64,000 nucleotides of DNA, taken from contig JASBZK010000005.1 in the NCBI GenBank assembly GCA_029983505.1, positions 9,620-73,619 of the forward strand, given 5' to 3'. Shown here one piece after another: positions 49,409 to 58,047 of this stretch. A program made the translations under genes and the position numbers. The first letter of the stretch is position 1. Each line of letters begins with the position of its first letter. Source of the stretch: Porphyromonas sp. (GTDB lineage: Bacteria > Bacteroidota > Bacteroidia > Bacteroidales > Porphyromonadaceae). The notes below the pieces were generated by a model. The model worked only from the letters and a program-made list of their open reading frames with translations. It was not told where the DNA came from and made no database searches.

Positions 49409-50368
49409 TCAGAAACAAAGACCGAGACCGAGGCGGAGCTGATTGAAGGTCTTGTCTTTTCCCGAGAGAATATACGCGAAGTCGAGAGACACCATCCGGT
49501 ATTTGGCGCCAAGCCCCATCGTCCAAGAGGAGTGTCCGTTTTGCCACGACCAACCGCCCTGGAGGTCTACGAGGTGCATCACTTCGTAGTCCAATCCCAC
49601 GCCCCCATAGACCCGCTCCATAGGATGGGAGCCGAGTCTGAGTGCAAGCATCCCCGCAAGAGTGATGGCGTGTCCCTCTGCGATATCGAGGGTGGTGTTC
49701 CCTCCGAGGTTTAGCGCAGAGGGGAGGTCGGGAAGGGACGCCGCTTTGCCGTTTTCGAGCGGCGTGCCGACATTGGTGACGGAGGCCGTGAGCGAATAAA
49801 GCAGGGGCAGACCGAAGGCAATCTTTTGGTCGGAGAAGTTGACCCCGCCGCCAAAGATCAACGCCCCGGTGTGCTGACCGTGGAAACTGTGGAGGTACCC
49901 GGCGGAGAGAAATGCAGTCCACCGCTCCGCAAACGACCACGCTGCGCCAAGATCGATGCTCCAGTCCGAAGGTTTGAGTGTGCCGTACTCCATCCCCGTC
50001 TCGTCTATGAGGGGGATGACGCGCCCGCTTTGCACCCTGAAGCCCCCGAAGAGACCCCAGTGATCTTCCGGCTTGTAGCCCATAGAGAGCGCGTGGTACG
50101 AGTTTGGCGTGAGGTCGCTCTGCAGGGGCATAAAAGAGGTGGCATAGCCTGCGTAGAGGGTGCCTTCTTTCCGCAGGAATGCAGACGGATCCGTGTAGAG
50201 GTGCATTTTGCTACCCGTACCCAAAAACGCACGCCCCATCGCAGCCGAAGCAGCGTCGGGATTGAACTTCAAAAACTCTAAGTCCGTGGCTCCCGTTTGT
50301 GCCGATAGCGGACTTAGCGAGAAGCCGCTTAGTAGCAGGATAAGTGAAGCCCTAATTGCTCTTTTCAT
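49409..50368 (-). CDS. PorV/PorQ-family outer-membrane protein
   Basis: A 319-residue beta-barrel protein: signal peptide (SLILLLSGFSLSPLSAQ), then the family opening LEFLKFNPDAASAAMGRAFLGTG and repeated membrane strands to a C-terminal aromatic strand (QLRLGLGLCF). PorV and PorQ are T9SS outer-membrane proteins; PorV shuttles cargo from the translocon to the attachment complex. This copy lies 24 bases behind a subtilase gene with a T9SS-type C-terminal domain, so it may be a dedicated partner. PorQ-like versus PorV-like cannot be decided by eye. Confidence 0.85.
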   Translation of the reverse strand: MKRAIRASLILLLSGFSLSPLSAQTGATDLEFLKFNPDAASAAMGRAFLGTGSKMHLYTDPSAFLRKEGTLYAGYATSFMPLQSDLTPNSYHALSMGYKPEDHWGLFGGFRVQSGRVIPLIDETGMEYGTLKPSDWSIDLGAAWSFAERWTAFLSAGYLHSFHGQHTGALIFGGGVNFSDQKIAFGLPLLYSLTASVTNVGTPLENGKAASLPDLPSALNLGGNTTLDIAEGHAITLAGMLALRLGSHPMERVYGGVGLDYEVMHLVDLQGGWSWQNGHSSWTMGLGAKYRMVSLDFAYILSGKDKTFNQLRLGLGLCF

Positions 50369-50392
50369 AATGGTTCTGAATGAAGGTCCGGT

Positions 50393-53112
50393 TCAGTTCT
50401 TGAGGATATTTTGGCGGTACACTTTTCCCGAGGCTTTCACGGAAAGGATGTAATCCCCGCCTGAGAGATCGGTGAGGTCAAGTGTGACTTTTCTGTCCTC
50501 CGGGTGCCGGACGGTGACGAACTTCTTCCGCGCTACCCCTCCCAGCGGGGTGAGGATCTCGATCTCCGCGGTGTGGACGCTCTCAGAGAGCCGGATATGG
50601 AGGCCTTTGAGGACGGGAACCGGGTAGGCAGAGAGGACGATGCCGTCGTTGACCACGCGGAGCGTGAACCTCATCTTTGCGCTTTTCCCGGACGGATCTT
50701 TTGCCGTTATCTCGATGTGAGCCGTGCCGAGACGTGTGAGCGAGAAGGAGAGTTTGGAGCCATCGAGGACGGGGTACGCGATCTCCGGATCAAAACTAAA
50801 TCCCTCGAACGAGAGTGCGTCGCCGTCCGGATCGTTGAAGTATTCGGAGAGGTCGAGACTGAAGTCCTTGTCTTCCAGGGGGAGGACGATCTCGTCCTTG
50901 GTCCGGATGAGTGCGGGTGCGCTGTTTCCCGTCACATCAAATGGGATCTCCATTTTGGAAGAGCCGAAAGGATCCGAGACGGTAAGCGTAACCGTATGCC
51001 GACCTGCGGGTAGAGACTTACGGAAGTCGATGAGGATTTTGTCCCCGTCTCTGTGGTGGGTGATCCCTTTCGTCTCACCCGTCAGAGCGTACGTCCAGTC
51101 GTGCTTGTCCGCATCCGTGACAGTGATCTCCAGTGTCCGGACGGTACTACCGGTGAGGGTAACTTGCTCAAAGCCTTCGGGCAGCGCGAGCTCGGGCAGA
51201 TGGTTGGAGAGCGTCCGTGCGTCGAAGAAGATGAAGTCGGAGAGCTGCCCCCATCTGTCTATGCCCGCGAGAGCGAAGTGATACGGAGTCCCGAGTGCCA
51301 GTCCTTTCAGCTTGGCTTGGAAAGTCTCTCCTGCGCCTGGATGCTCTACGGCGTTGAAGATTTCTTTTCGGACTCCGGGTGCGCCCAAGAGCTCCTTCGA
51401 GAGTTTCTTTTCTTTGCTGTAGAAGAGGACATAAGAGATGGCTGTGCCGTCGTCTTCGTCCTCGACGGTCATCCAGCTGAACGCGATTTCGTCGTGTCCG
51501 GGAGTCACTTTCAAGGTCTTTTCCTCTACTGCCTTTGGCGCTTTCATCCGGTTCTCCCGGAGTGCCTTCCCCGCGTCCGCTATGCCGGAGCCGATCTTCC
51601 CTCTGTACTCCGGACTGCGGGCGTCGATATCGAAAGGACGCAGTGACCCGAGGAGGCGGGCGCGGAGGTCTGCGTTAGTGAACCCCTTCCCTCCGAACTT
51701 GGAGACGATCAATGCCGCTACTCCGCTCACGATGGGACAGGCCTGTGAAGTCCCCTGCATATACCCGTACATTCCTTGGGTTACCGTGCTGAGGATAAGC
51801 CCCTCCGGATTGCCGTAAGTCATATCACCGCCGGGACCGGAGATGTCGACCCATTCGCCGTAATTGGAGTAGACGGCTTTTTGGGCTGACCTACTGATGC
51901 CACAGCGACTGCACGGCTATAGCTGCCGGGATTGTACCATATCTCGCTGTCTTGGTTGCCCGCAGCAAAGATGGCGAGACCTCCTTTCATCGGGGAACTT
52001 TCGAGCTGATTGCCCTCGTCGTCGCATCCGGCGTTGTCCGTGAAATAGTCTATGGCGGTCTTGAAAGACTCCGTAATCATATCGGGTCCCGGGGCAGGAC
52101 CGGTACCCCAGGAGTTATTGGCGATCACGGCGCCGTTGTCTGCTGCGTAGATGAAGGCGTTGAGGACGGCTTCGGGGCTGTTGACTTCGCCAAAGATCTG
52201 ACAGGACATAATCCTGACCCCGCTTTTGTCCGAGCCGTCACCGCCGGCTACTCCCGCGACGCCGAGGTGGTTATTGCGGATAGCTCCGATGAGTCCCGCT
52301 ACGTGTGTGCCGTGGTTGTCGGGGTCTATGCGGGTGACGCCGGTATTGAAGTTGAAGCCGTGGAGGTCTTTGCCGTACTCGTCGGTTCTCTTGGGATTCG
52401 GATTGGTCCATATATGAGCCTCGAGGTCGGGGTGGTTGGTCTGCACGCCGCCGTCAAGGACGGCAACGATGACGTCCGGAGAGCCGGTCACGCCTTTGCT
52501 CCAAGCTTCGAGGACGTTGACGTCCACACCCTTGAGGAAGCCGGGGACTTGCTCCGTGTTGCGGAGATGCCATTGCTCGCGGTAGCGGGTGTCGTCTGGT
52601 TCACCCGGCAGAAGTCCTGTCCCCTCTCCCCGAAGCGTCAGCGGTGAAGCGAAGACTACCTGCTCCTTCGGGGCTTCGATGTCGGGAACCTTCTCTATGA
52701 TGTCCACTCCGGGGATCCTTTTGCCGGCGTCGAAAGCCCGGGTGACGGCGAGCTTTTTGTCAAAAACTACCGTGAACCAGAGGTGGAGACCGGCCTTATG
52801 GTGACGCTTGGCGAAGCGTGGGTCGAGGTCCCGGAAAACAGGAGTGATGCTTTCGGCTCCGATTTCGTCCAAGAACGCGTCCATTTCGGGGTTCCCGCCG
52901 CGCAGACCGTTGCCTTCAAGTCTGTGGTATAAGTCTTCGGAAGCTTTTATCCGAACCATTCCCGGGACGAACCCCGCCTCCTCCGTCTCTTCCTGTGGGC
53001 GGCTTTCGGGAGACGCCTGGACGGCAGTTTCGCTCCCGATGCGGGTACAGGAAAAAAGACAGAGAGCGAGCGGCAGGACGAATGCACTGAGTGCTCTTGT
53101 GCGGTGTGTCAT
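50393..53112 (-). pseudogene. Subtilisin-like protease with T9SS-type C-terminal domain, frameshifted
   Basis: Two overlapping frames (53112-51820 and 51823-50393) together encode one S8 protease of about 905 residues. The first has a lipobox-like signal (LALCLFSC, Cys22), a propeptide, Asp220 (AVLDGGVQTNHPD), His267 (NHGTHVAG) and the oxyanion Asn (IANNSWG). The catalytic Ser (GTSQACP) is in the second. The break is in a T5 run at 51878-51882 (A5 on the coding strand): restoring one base gives QPKKAVYSNYGEWVDISGPGGD continuous with MTYGNPEG. The C-terminus has a fibronectin-like segment, cadherin-like modules and a type A sorting-like end (GGDYILSVKASGKVYRQNILKN in part). Either decayed, slippage-dependent or a sequencing error. 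Confidence 0.85.
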
Positions 53113-53136
53113 GCGATACTGTGTCTTAGCGGGTGA

Positions 53137-54639
53137 TTACTTCTTTTGGATCGGGACGACGAGCATGTGTGCCACGGGGATTGCGTCATTGATCTCATCG
53201 TACTGCCCCACGCGGAAAGCCACTGCGATGCCTCTTGCGGGGTTATTGTAGAAGGTCGGGAACTGTGGGTTGTTGTCCACCCTTTGGATGTCCGTAAACC
53301 CTTCCTTGGTGAGCAGCTCTTTGAATTCGTTTGTGAGCAGATATTTGCCCTCTTCCGGGGAGTAGAAGAACTTATTGACGTCGTAGAAGAAGATGTCCAT
53401 CTGCCCGAGCACATCCTTTTGGTTGTGGAAGATGTAGCGCCGTGTGACGTAGATGTGGTCGAATACGTTGTAGAAAATGTAGCTGAAAGTCGCATCTTTG
53501 TCCGTATTCAGTTCGTCGACTTTCCCGCCGTGTGTGGACTCCCACGCCGCGACATCATTCATCGTGACGTCGAAGCGTCCTATGCCGAGGGGCAGGGAGT
53601 TGAAAGTGGGATGCGCGCCTCTCTGTCCTTTGACGAAGCGGAAGAGTACCTTACTGTAAAAGTTGGGGTTTGCCATACTGTAGGTGATGTTGGCGACGAC
53701 TTCGTAAGCCGTATCTCCTTTCTTCATCTTCTTGACGTACACCATCTCGACGGTATTGTCACCGATGTACTTGAAGCCGTTGCTCTCCAAAAACTCGGCA
53801 AACTTCTCGCTCGTGATCGTCTTCAGCTCATCGGAGACGAGTTGGGCTTCGACGAGCTCTTTGCTTTTGTCGAACGTGTACTTGATGACCCGCAGTTCGT
53901 CACTAAGGGTTACGTAGGTGTGGGAGCCTCCGTAGAGATACCCAGCGTCCTCCTGTAGTTTGCTCTTGCGCCCTTCCTCAAACGCACGGACTTCATCCGT
54001 CGTCGCTTCGGGCATAAGGAGCGGGAGGAGTAGGACGAGCTTGGGCGCTTGGGTGACTTCAATCTCCCGGACGACTTCCTTCCCGTGAATAAATACCTTG
54101 TGGCTTCTCTCTGCTTCCGTGTTGTTGGCAGAGAAAGAGAGGTTCAGCCTGTCCTCATCAAGGACGCGGGTGGCTTTGATCCAGTCCGGGAGGTTCTCCT
54201 CCACACTCCAGTCGCCACTGCGGCTCTTGACGGAGAGGACGACTTCTTGTGCCGATTGGTCGAGGTTGATTTTTTCGGCACTCACAAAGAGTTCGTCGCT
54301 CATCGGTGCCTGCTCCACCGGGATCCGCTCCGTAAGTGAGCCGGAGCGTACTACGACCTCGCCGGAGCGGGTCTTGGTAGTGGGGTTGGCTTCGGTGCTG
54401 ACCGTGAAAGAGTGGGATAGTTGATTGACTTTGATCCAGTCTGCGTTGGGAGCCGCTGTCCATCCGGGATTCCCGGTGGTGACGGTGATCTCTTTCTGAC
54501 CACCCGTTTGGTCAAAAGTGATGGTTTGGTACTCCGAGAGTTCCAAGGCCTCTACCCCGGTCAGCTCCTTTTGGCAGCCTCCGAGGATTAGACCGGAGAA
54601 GGCGAGAGCAGCCGCTCTCCTAAGTAGTTGTGTCTTCAT
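53137..54639 (-). CDS. Lipoprotein with two BACON domains
   Basis: A 500-residue lipoprotein: signal peptide with lipobox LGGC (Cys22), then two BACON-type beta-sandwiches (about 35-115, TGGQKEITVTTGNPGWTAAPNADWIKV, and about 115-200, VVLSVKSRSGDWSVEENLPDWIKA), then a C-terminal region of about 300 residues that I do not recognise. BACON domains are surface modules in Bacteroidetes often linked to glycan or protein binding. The gene sits 25 bases behind the DUF4988-type gene and 24 before the subtilase, so it is in the same operon. Confidence 0.87.
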   Translation of the reverse strand: MKTQLLRRAAALAFSGLILGGCQKELTGVEALELSEYQTITFDQTGGQKEITVTTGNPGWTAAPNADWIKVNQLSHSFTVSTEANPTTKTRSGEVVVRSGSLTERIPVEQAPMSDELFVSAEKINLDQSAQEVVLSVKSRSGDWSVEENLPDWIKATRVLDEDRLNLSFSANNTEAERSHKVFIHGKEVVREIEVTQAPKLVLLLPLLMPEATTDEVRAFEEGRKSKLQEDAGYLYGGSHTYVTLSDELRVIKYTFDKSKELVEAQLVSDELKTITSEKFAEFLESNGFKYIGDNTVEMVYVKKMKKGDTAYEVVANITYSMANPNFYSKVLFRFVKGQRGAHPTFNSLPLGIGRFDVTMNDVAAWESTHGGKVDELNTDKDATFSYIFYNVFDHIYVTRRYIFHNQKDVLGQMDIFFYDVNKFFYSPEEGKYLLTNEFKELLTKEGFTDIQRVDNNPQFPTFYNNPARGIAVAFRVGQYDEINDAIPVAHMLVVPIQKK

Positions 54640-54664
54640 ATCCGATATCGTCTAAGCTGTGGAG

Positions 54665-56327
54665 TTACTTTTCGGTCGTGGTCGGAGCGACACCGCCTTT
54701 GGGGATGTCTCTGAGCTCGAACTCGGTATTCACTCCGTTCTCTTCGTCATAGCCGTAGACGATAAGCACGTAGTCTTTCCACTTCAACTTCGTCTTGATG
54801 GAGTCGTATTGGAATCCGGGGGCATAGGTGGTCTTGCCTTTGGTCTTAAACGTGGAGGGAAAATTCGCTATCTCGATGCCTATGAGCTCCAGCTCTCTTG
54901 TGCCGTCTTTCGCCCAGCTCTCCCAACTGTTCTTGTCCAGGATGTTGACGATGTACTCGCGTGAATCGTCGCTGGGCGTGATTTCCACGATGGGACCGTC
55001 GGGGGTGTACTCCTTTATCCGGATATCAAATGTGAGACCGGGGACTTTGGTGATGTCTCTGAGTGTAAAGCGGAGTTCCTGTACCTCCGTGGTTTGGTTG
55101 CCGTCATCGTCGCAACCGTAGACATAAGCCACGTACTTGGCTCCTGGGTCTACAGTGGCGCCGGAGCCGCGGATGTCCTCTTCTTTCGTTCCTCTGTATT
55201 GGAAGACGGGGATAAGGCTTTTCCAATTTTCCTTCTGTTCGTCTATCCAGCCCTTTTTGATCCAGTCTTCGTGAATCCTCTCTTTGCCGTATTGGTCGTA
55301 GATCTCTTCTTGCAGGATGAGCAAGATGTACGGCATCTCGTTGTCGGGCGGTGTGGCAGAGACGACGGCCGTCGTCGCGTAGTTCTTGACAAGCGTAAGC
55401 TTAAAGTCCACTTTTTTGAGCGCACCGGGGTCGGAAGACTCTGTGACCGTAATGGTGAGCTTGGCTACGGACGAACCGAGCATGGCGGTGATGTCTGCAT
55501 TCCCTGCCAATAGTGCTTCATAGGAGCCGTCGGGGCCGACTTTCACGATGTCTTCGCGGGAGCTTTTCCACACGATGCCCGTGGCGTCGGTGGTGGCGGG
55601 ATTGAGGGTGTATTCGATTTTGCCTTTGTCGCCGACTTTGACTTCGATGGACGCTTTTGTAAAAGCGATGGTTGCCCCTGTCTCCGGGGTTTCTCCGCCC
55701 GCCCCTCCGGTCTTGGAGATGGTGTACTTTTTGCCTTTGAACGTAATGATGATGCTCTCGTTTGTCTCTTCGATATTGAAGCCGAGGTCGCTTTCATCCG
55801 GTGAGGCTTTGACCGGTCGGTGGTCTTCGTCCTTGATGGGCAACCAATTGGCTCCGTCAAGGGAGTACCCAGTACCCGTCCTTATTGACGCGTAGCTGCG
55901 GTGTGACGCCGCTCACGCCGTCTATTCCTGCGGCTTTGATCTTATTGCCGTCTGCGTCGTACATATACTTGCCGTTCAGTGTCCAGTAGAGGATGCCGTC
56001 GTTGGACCTGCGGACATCTATGCCGGAGGACTCGCCATCCTTTCCGTTTTTGAGCATGATGGTGCTGCCGTCACTCATAGTGAGGACGTATCCGGAGAGG
56101 TCGTCGAGAGGTCTCCAGCTCGCTATGCTCAGTTTTTTGTTTTGGGCTTCGATCAGAGCCTGCAGTGCGAGGATGTCCCGGTTGGCTGCATCGGTAAGTG
56201 TCTCGATGCGTGTGAGTCGTGATTCGTAGTCGTCAAGACGGCGGTAGATGTCGTCGAGGTTTTGGCACGACGGGAGTAGAACCGTTACGGCAAGAAGTAG
56301 AGTGAGGATTAGCTTTTTCATGTTCAT
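54665..56327 (-). pseudogene. DUF4988 surface lipoprotein with Ig-like domain, frameshifted
   Basis: The first frame (56327-55857, 156 residues) has a lipobox LPSC, a short coiled coil (YRRLDDYESRLTRIETL) and the DUF4988 blocks NGKDG, GVSGVTPQLRVNKDGYW, then stops at TGA. The second (55843-54665 as read from its first Met) continues with PIKDEDHRPVKA, an Ig group 2-like domain (TIAFTKASIEVKVGDKGKIEYTLNP) and a 260-residue C-terminal part. Removing one base from the CCC at 55868-55870 joins them as GYWYSLDGANWLPIKDED, the expected DUF4988 sequence. So one gene of about 553 codons with a +1 frameshift. Confidence 0.85.
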
Positions 56328-56385
56328 ACTCTTTTAGAATGGGTACTTAATGATTGTTTTGTGATTGGTATAGATATCCGTTGTC

Positions 56386-57234
56386 TTATTTTGCGTCTAT
56401 CGGGGTCGCCTTCTCCCAGTTGTTTGTGAAGGCATCGTAGAGGATCTGGTACAGGTTCCTGTGTTCGATGATGAGGACGGTCAGGTTGGGCGTGTCCATC
56501 ATCGGGTCGGAGAGTGGAAGCATAACCGTCGTTTTGTCGAAGAGCGACAGTCGTATGGGGAGCCTCTCGAGCATCCTCGCTTCCACTCCGACCTCCTTAT
56601 TTTTGCGATGGAAATAGGTGTTTGCTCCGGAGCGAATTTCGTGCGCCTCGTAGATGACCTTTATCTGTACGCCTCTCTTTATCAGTTCTTCATTTTGGTC
56701 GGCTTCTTCATTGGCCTCCTCTTCCGTCATCGCGAAGCCTTCCGGACTCAGCTCGAGGATCTCTTCGCGGGCCTCTTTTCGGTGCTTGCTGTAGCGGGCG
56801 ACGATTTCCTGTCTCCCGCGCAGTATCTCGATAAAGTCGTAATCCTGCAATCTGTCCGTACTCCGGGTGTAGACTTGGAGTAGCTCTTGCGTCAGATCCG
56901 AACTGAGTGCTTCGAGATGCCGCATACGGCTCTTCTCGAGGTTCATCATCCCGCTAATGGCGATGTCCGGACTAATGGCCGCAAAAGTTTGACTGTTTTG
57001 GAGTCCTCCTGCGGACGGAACCTCTTTGCAGAACCCCTTTCGGACGAGTGACGTGATGGCTTCGTACACTTTTGTGCGCGGGATGTCGGTGAATTTCGGA
57101 ATCGCCGCCGCCGTGATGTCGGTGACGTTCAGTAGGACACGGTAGACCTTGGCCTCGCGCTCCGTGAGTCCGATCTCTATGAGTTTGGCTATGGTGGTAT
57201 TCGCTTCCATCTCTAAAATTGATGAGAAATTCAT
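56386..57234 (-). CDS. TrmB-like transcriptional regulator
   Basis: A 282-residue protein. Residues about 10-80 are a winged helix of the TrmB type (IGLTEREAKVYRVLLNVTDITAAAIPKFTDIPRTKVYEAITSLVRKGF), followed by a coiled-coil linker and a C-terminal phospholipase D-like/TrmBL effector fold (about 120-270). TrmB proteins are mainly archaeal sugar-responsive regulators; bacterial members are fewer. It is the first gene of the surface operon, 58 bases before the DUF4988 lipoprotein gene, so it may control the operon and itself. Start 57234, alternative Met at 57210. Confidence 0.85.
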   Translation of the reverse strand: MNFSSILEMEANTTIAKLIEIGLTEREAKVYRVLLNVTDITAAAIPKFTDIPRTKVYEAITSLVRKGFCKEVPSAGGLQNSQTFAAISPDIAISGMMNLEKSRMRHLEALSSDLTQELLQVYTRSTDRLQDYDFIEILRGRQEIVARYSKHRKEAREEILELSPEGFAMTEEEANEEADQNEELIKRGVQIKVIYEAHEIRSGANTYFHRKNKEVGVEARMLERLPIRLSLFDKTTVMLPLSDPMMDTPNLTVLIIEHRNLYQILYDAFTNNWEKATPIDAK

Positions 57235-57239
57235 ATTGA

Positions 57240-57253
57240 CCCCAATAGGGGTA
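57240..57253. promoter_or_regulatory. Candidate operator in the trmB-like leader
   Basis: Palindrome ACCCCAATAGGGGT just upstream of the start codon and about 10 bases downstream of the -7 box, placed where a repressor would block early elongation. A second small palindrome CCGAATTATCGG (57272-57283) lies within the promoter spacer. Confidence 0.5.
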
Positions 57254-57262
57254 ACAAGATTG

Positions 57263-57293
57263 CAAATATAACCGAATTATCGGGATATTCAAG
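57263..57293 (-). promoter_or_regulatory. Promoter of the trmB-like gene and surface operon
   Basis: Minus-strand CTTG (57290-57293), 19 bases, TATATTTG (57263-57270). The upstream box has one mismatch. Confidence 0.65.
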
Positions 57294-57351
57294 TATTTAA
57301 CACCAAAATTTCCAATTTTAACACATCATACCTGCTCTATTCCCCCGGTTA

Positions 57352-57384
57352 ACTGCGGACTGCTAACTGATAATTACCTGCTAA
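57352..57384. repeat. CTGCTAACT-type simple repeats next to array 13
   Basis: Contains AACTGC, ACTGCTAACTGATAA and CCTGCTAAA, resembling 22741-22787, and like it stands immediately before an array of f-r-f-r type. No gene is seen between 57294 and 57599; the space holds only these repeats and the array. Confidence 0.5.
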
Positions 57385-57388
57385 ACGG

Positions 57389-57468
57389 GGTACGTACCGA
57401 GGCGATTTCCGCGGTCTGAGTGAGGAAGAGACGAGACACGTACCGCGGAGATCGCCTTGGTACGTATC
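57389..57468. repeat. Four-unit 23-bp array, copy 13 (between divergent genes)
   Basis: f 57389, r 57413, f 57435, r 57459. The outer halves also pair with each other (ACGTACCGAGGCGAT type against its near complement), so a larger hairpin is possible. It lies between the trmB-like gene and the ferredoxin gene. Confidence 0.88.
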
Positions 57469-57599
57469 TCTCTTCTCTTCCCCAAAGAGCCTCCGGCAAG
57501 GGAGCCTCCTTTTCGGGTTCGGGGCCATTTGAGGAGCAAAAGACGAGACGCCCCCTACTGGTACCGGAGCCGGCACCTTTTGCCCAGCGATTTTCCGCT

Positions 57600-57630
57600 C
57601 TTGCATTTCCGCTCGAAAGTCGTATCTTTG
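57600..57630 (+). promoter_or_regulatory. Promoter of the ferredoxin gene
   Basis: CTTG (57600-57603), 19 bases, TATCTTTG (57623-57630). Leader of about 90 bases before the ferredoxin start. Confidence 0.7.
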
Positions 57631-57728
57631 TGGACGAAAGTCGGGCTCTCTTAGGGATCCGGATTTCTTCCAAAGACTGTTTTATTACTACTTTTACTAT
57701 TTACCCCATTAACTGCTCCAAACAGATT

Positions 57729-57899
57729 ATGGCACATTTTATCCAAGATACTTGCATCGCTTGCGGTACTTGCATCGACCAATGCCCTACCGAATCTATC
57801 TCTGAAGGCGACATCTACAAGATCAACGCAGACACCTGCATCGACTGCGGCGACTGCGCTGAAGTTTGCCCCACCGAGTCCATCATCCAACTCGACTGA
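57729..57899 (+). CDS. 2[4Fe-4S] ferredoxin
   Basis: A 56-residue clostridial-type ferredoxin with two full motifs, CIACGTCIDQCP and CIDCGDCAEVCP, each supplying three cysteines to one cluster and one to the other. It would carry low-potential electrons for pyruvate or 2-oxoacid oxidoreductases. The start at 57729 (MAHFIQDTC) is set by the family; the long in-frame reading upstream crosses the promoter and array. Highly expressed genes of this sort typically stand alone, as here. Confidence 0.96.
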   Translation: MAHFIQDTCIACGTCIDQCPTESISEGDIYKINADTCIDCGDCAEVCPTESIIQLD

Positions 57900-57908
57900 A
57901 TCTCCTCT

Positions 57909-57934
57909 CGGAGGGACGCTTCGGTGTCCCTCCG
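57909..57934 (+). terminator. First hairpin behind the ferredoxin gene
   Basis: Perfect 9-bp stem CGGAGGGAC/GTCCCTCCG with an 8-base loop, 10 bases behind the stop, without a clear T-run. Confidence 0.6.
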
Positions 57935-57941
57935 TATGTCC

Positions 57942-58001
57942 AAAAGAGCCCGGCAAGGGTGCCTCCCTTTTTCGGAGCGCAACCCGGTGCCGGGCTCTTT
58001 T
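57942..58001. terminator. Long bidirectional terminator-like hairpin
   Basis: Perfect 14-bp arms AAAAGAGCCCGGCA (57942-57955) and complement (57988-58001) ending in TTTT on both strands, with a 32-base loop. A diverged partial copy of its left part (AAGAGCCTCCGGCAAGGGAGCC type) is at about 57484-57515. Confidence 0.75.
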
Positions 58002-58047
58002 CCGCAAAACGGTCTCCCTATATTTTACTCCACCAACCCCGACTGCC

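Noticed and set aside
51870..51890. Programmed -1 frameshift as the definite explanation for the split subtilase
   Set aside because: The run has five A preceded by CCC, so the classical A AAA AAG heptamer is incomplete, and no downstream stimulatory structure is obvious. Decay or read error is as likely.
57420..57728. Longer start for the ferredoxin
   Set aside because: The extension crosses the array, the hairpin fragment and the promoter; clostridial-type ferredoxins begin two or so residues before the first cluster motif region seen here.
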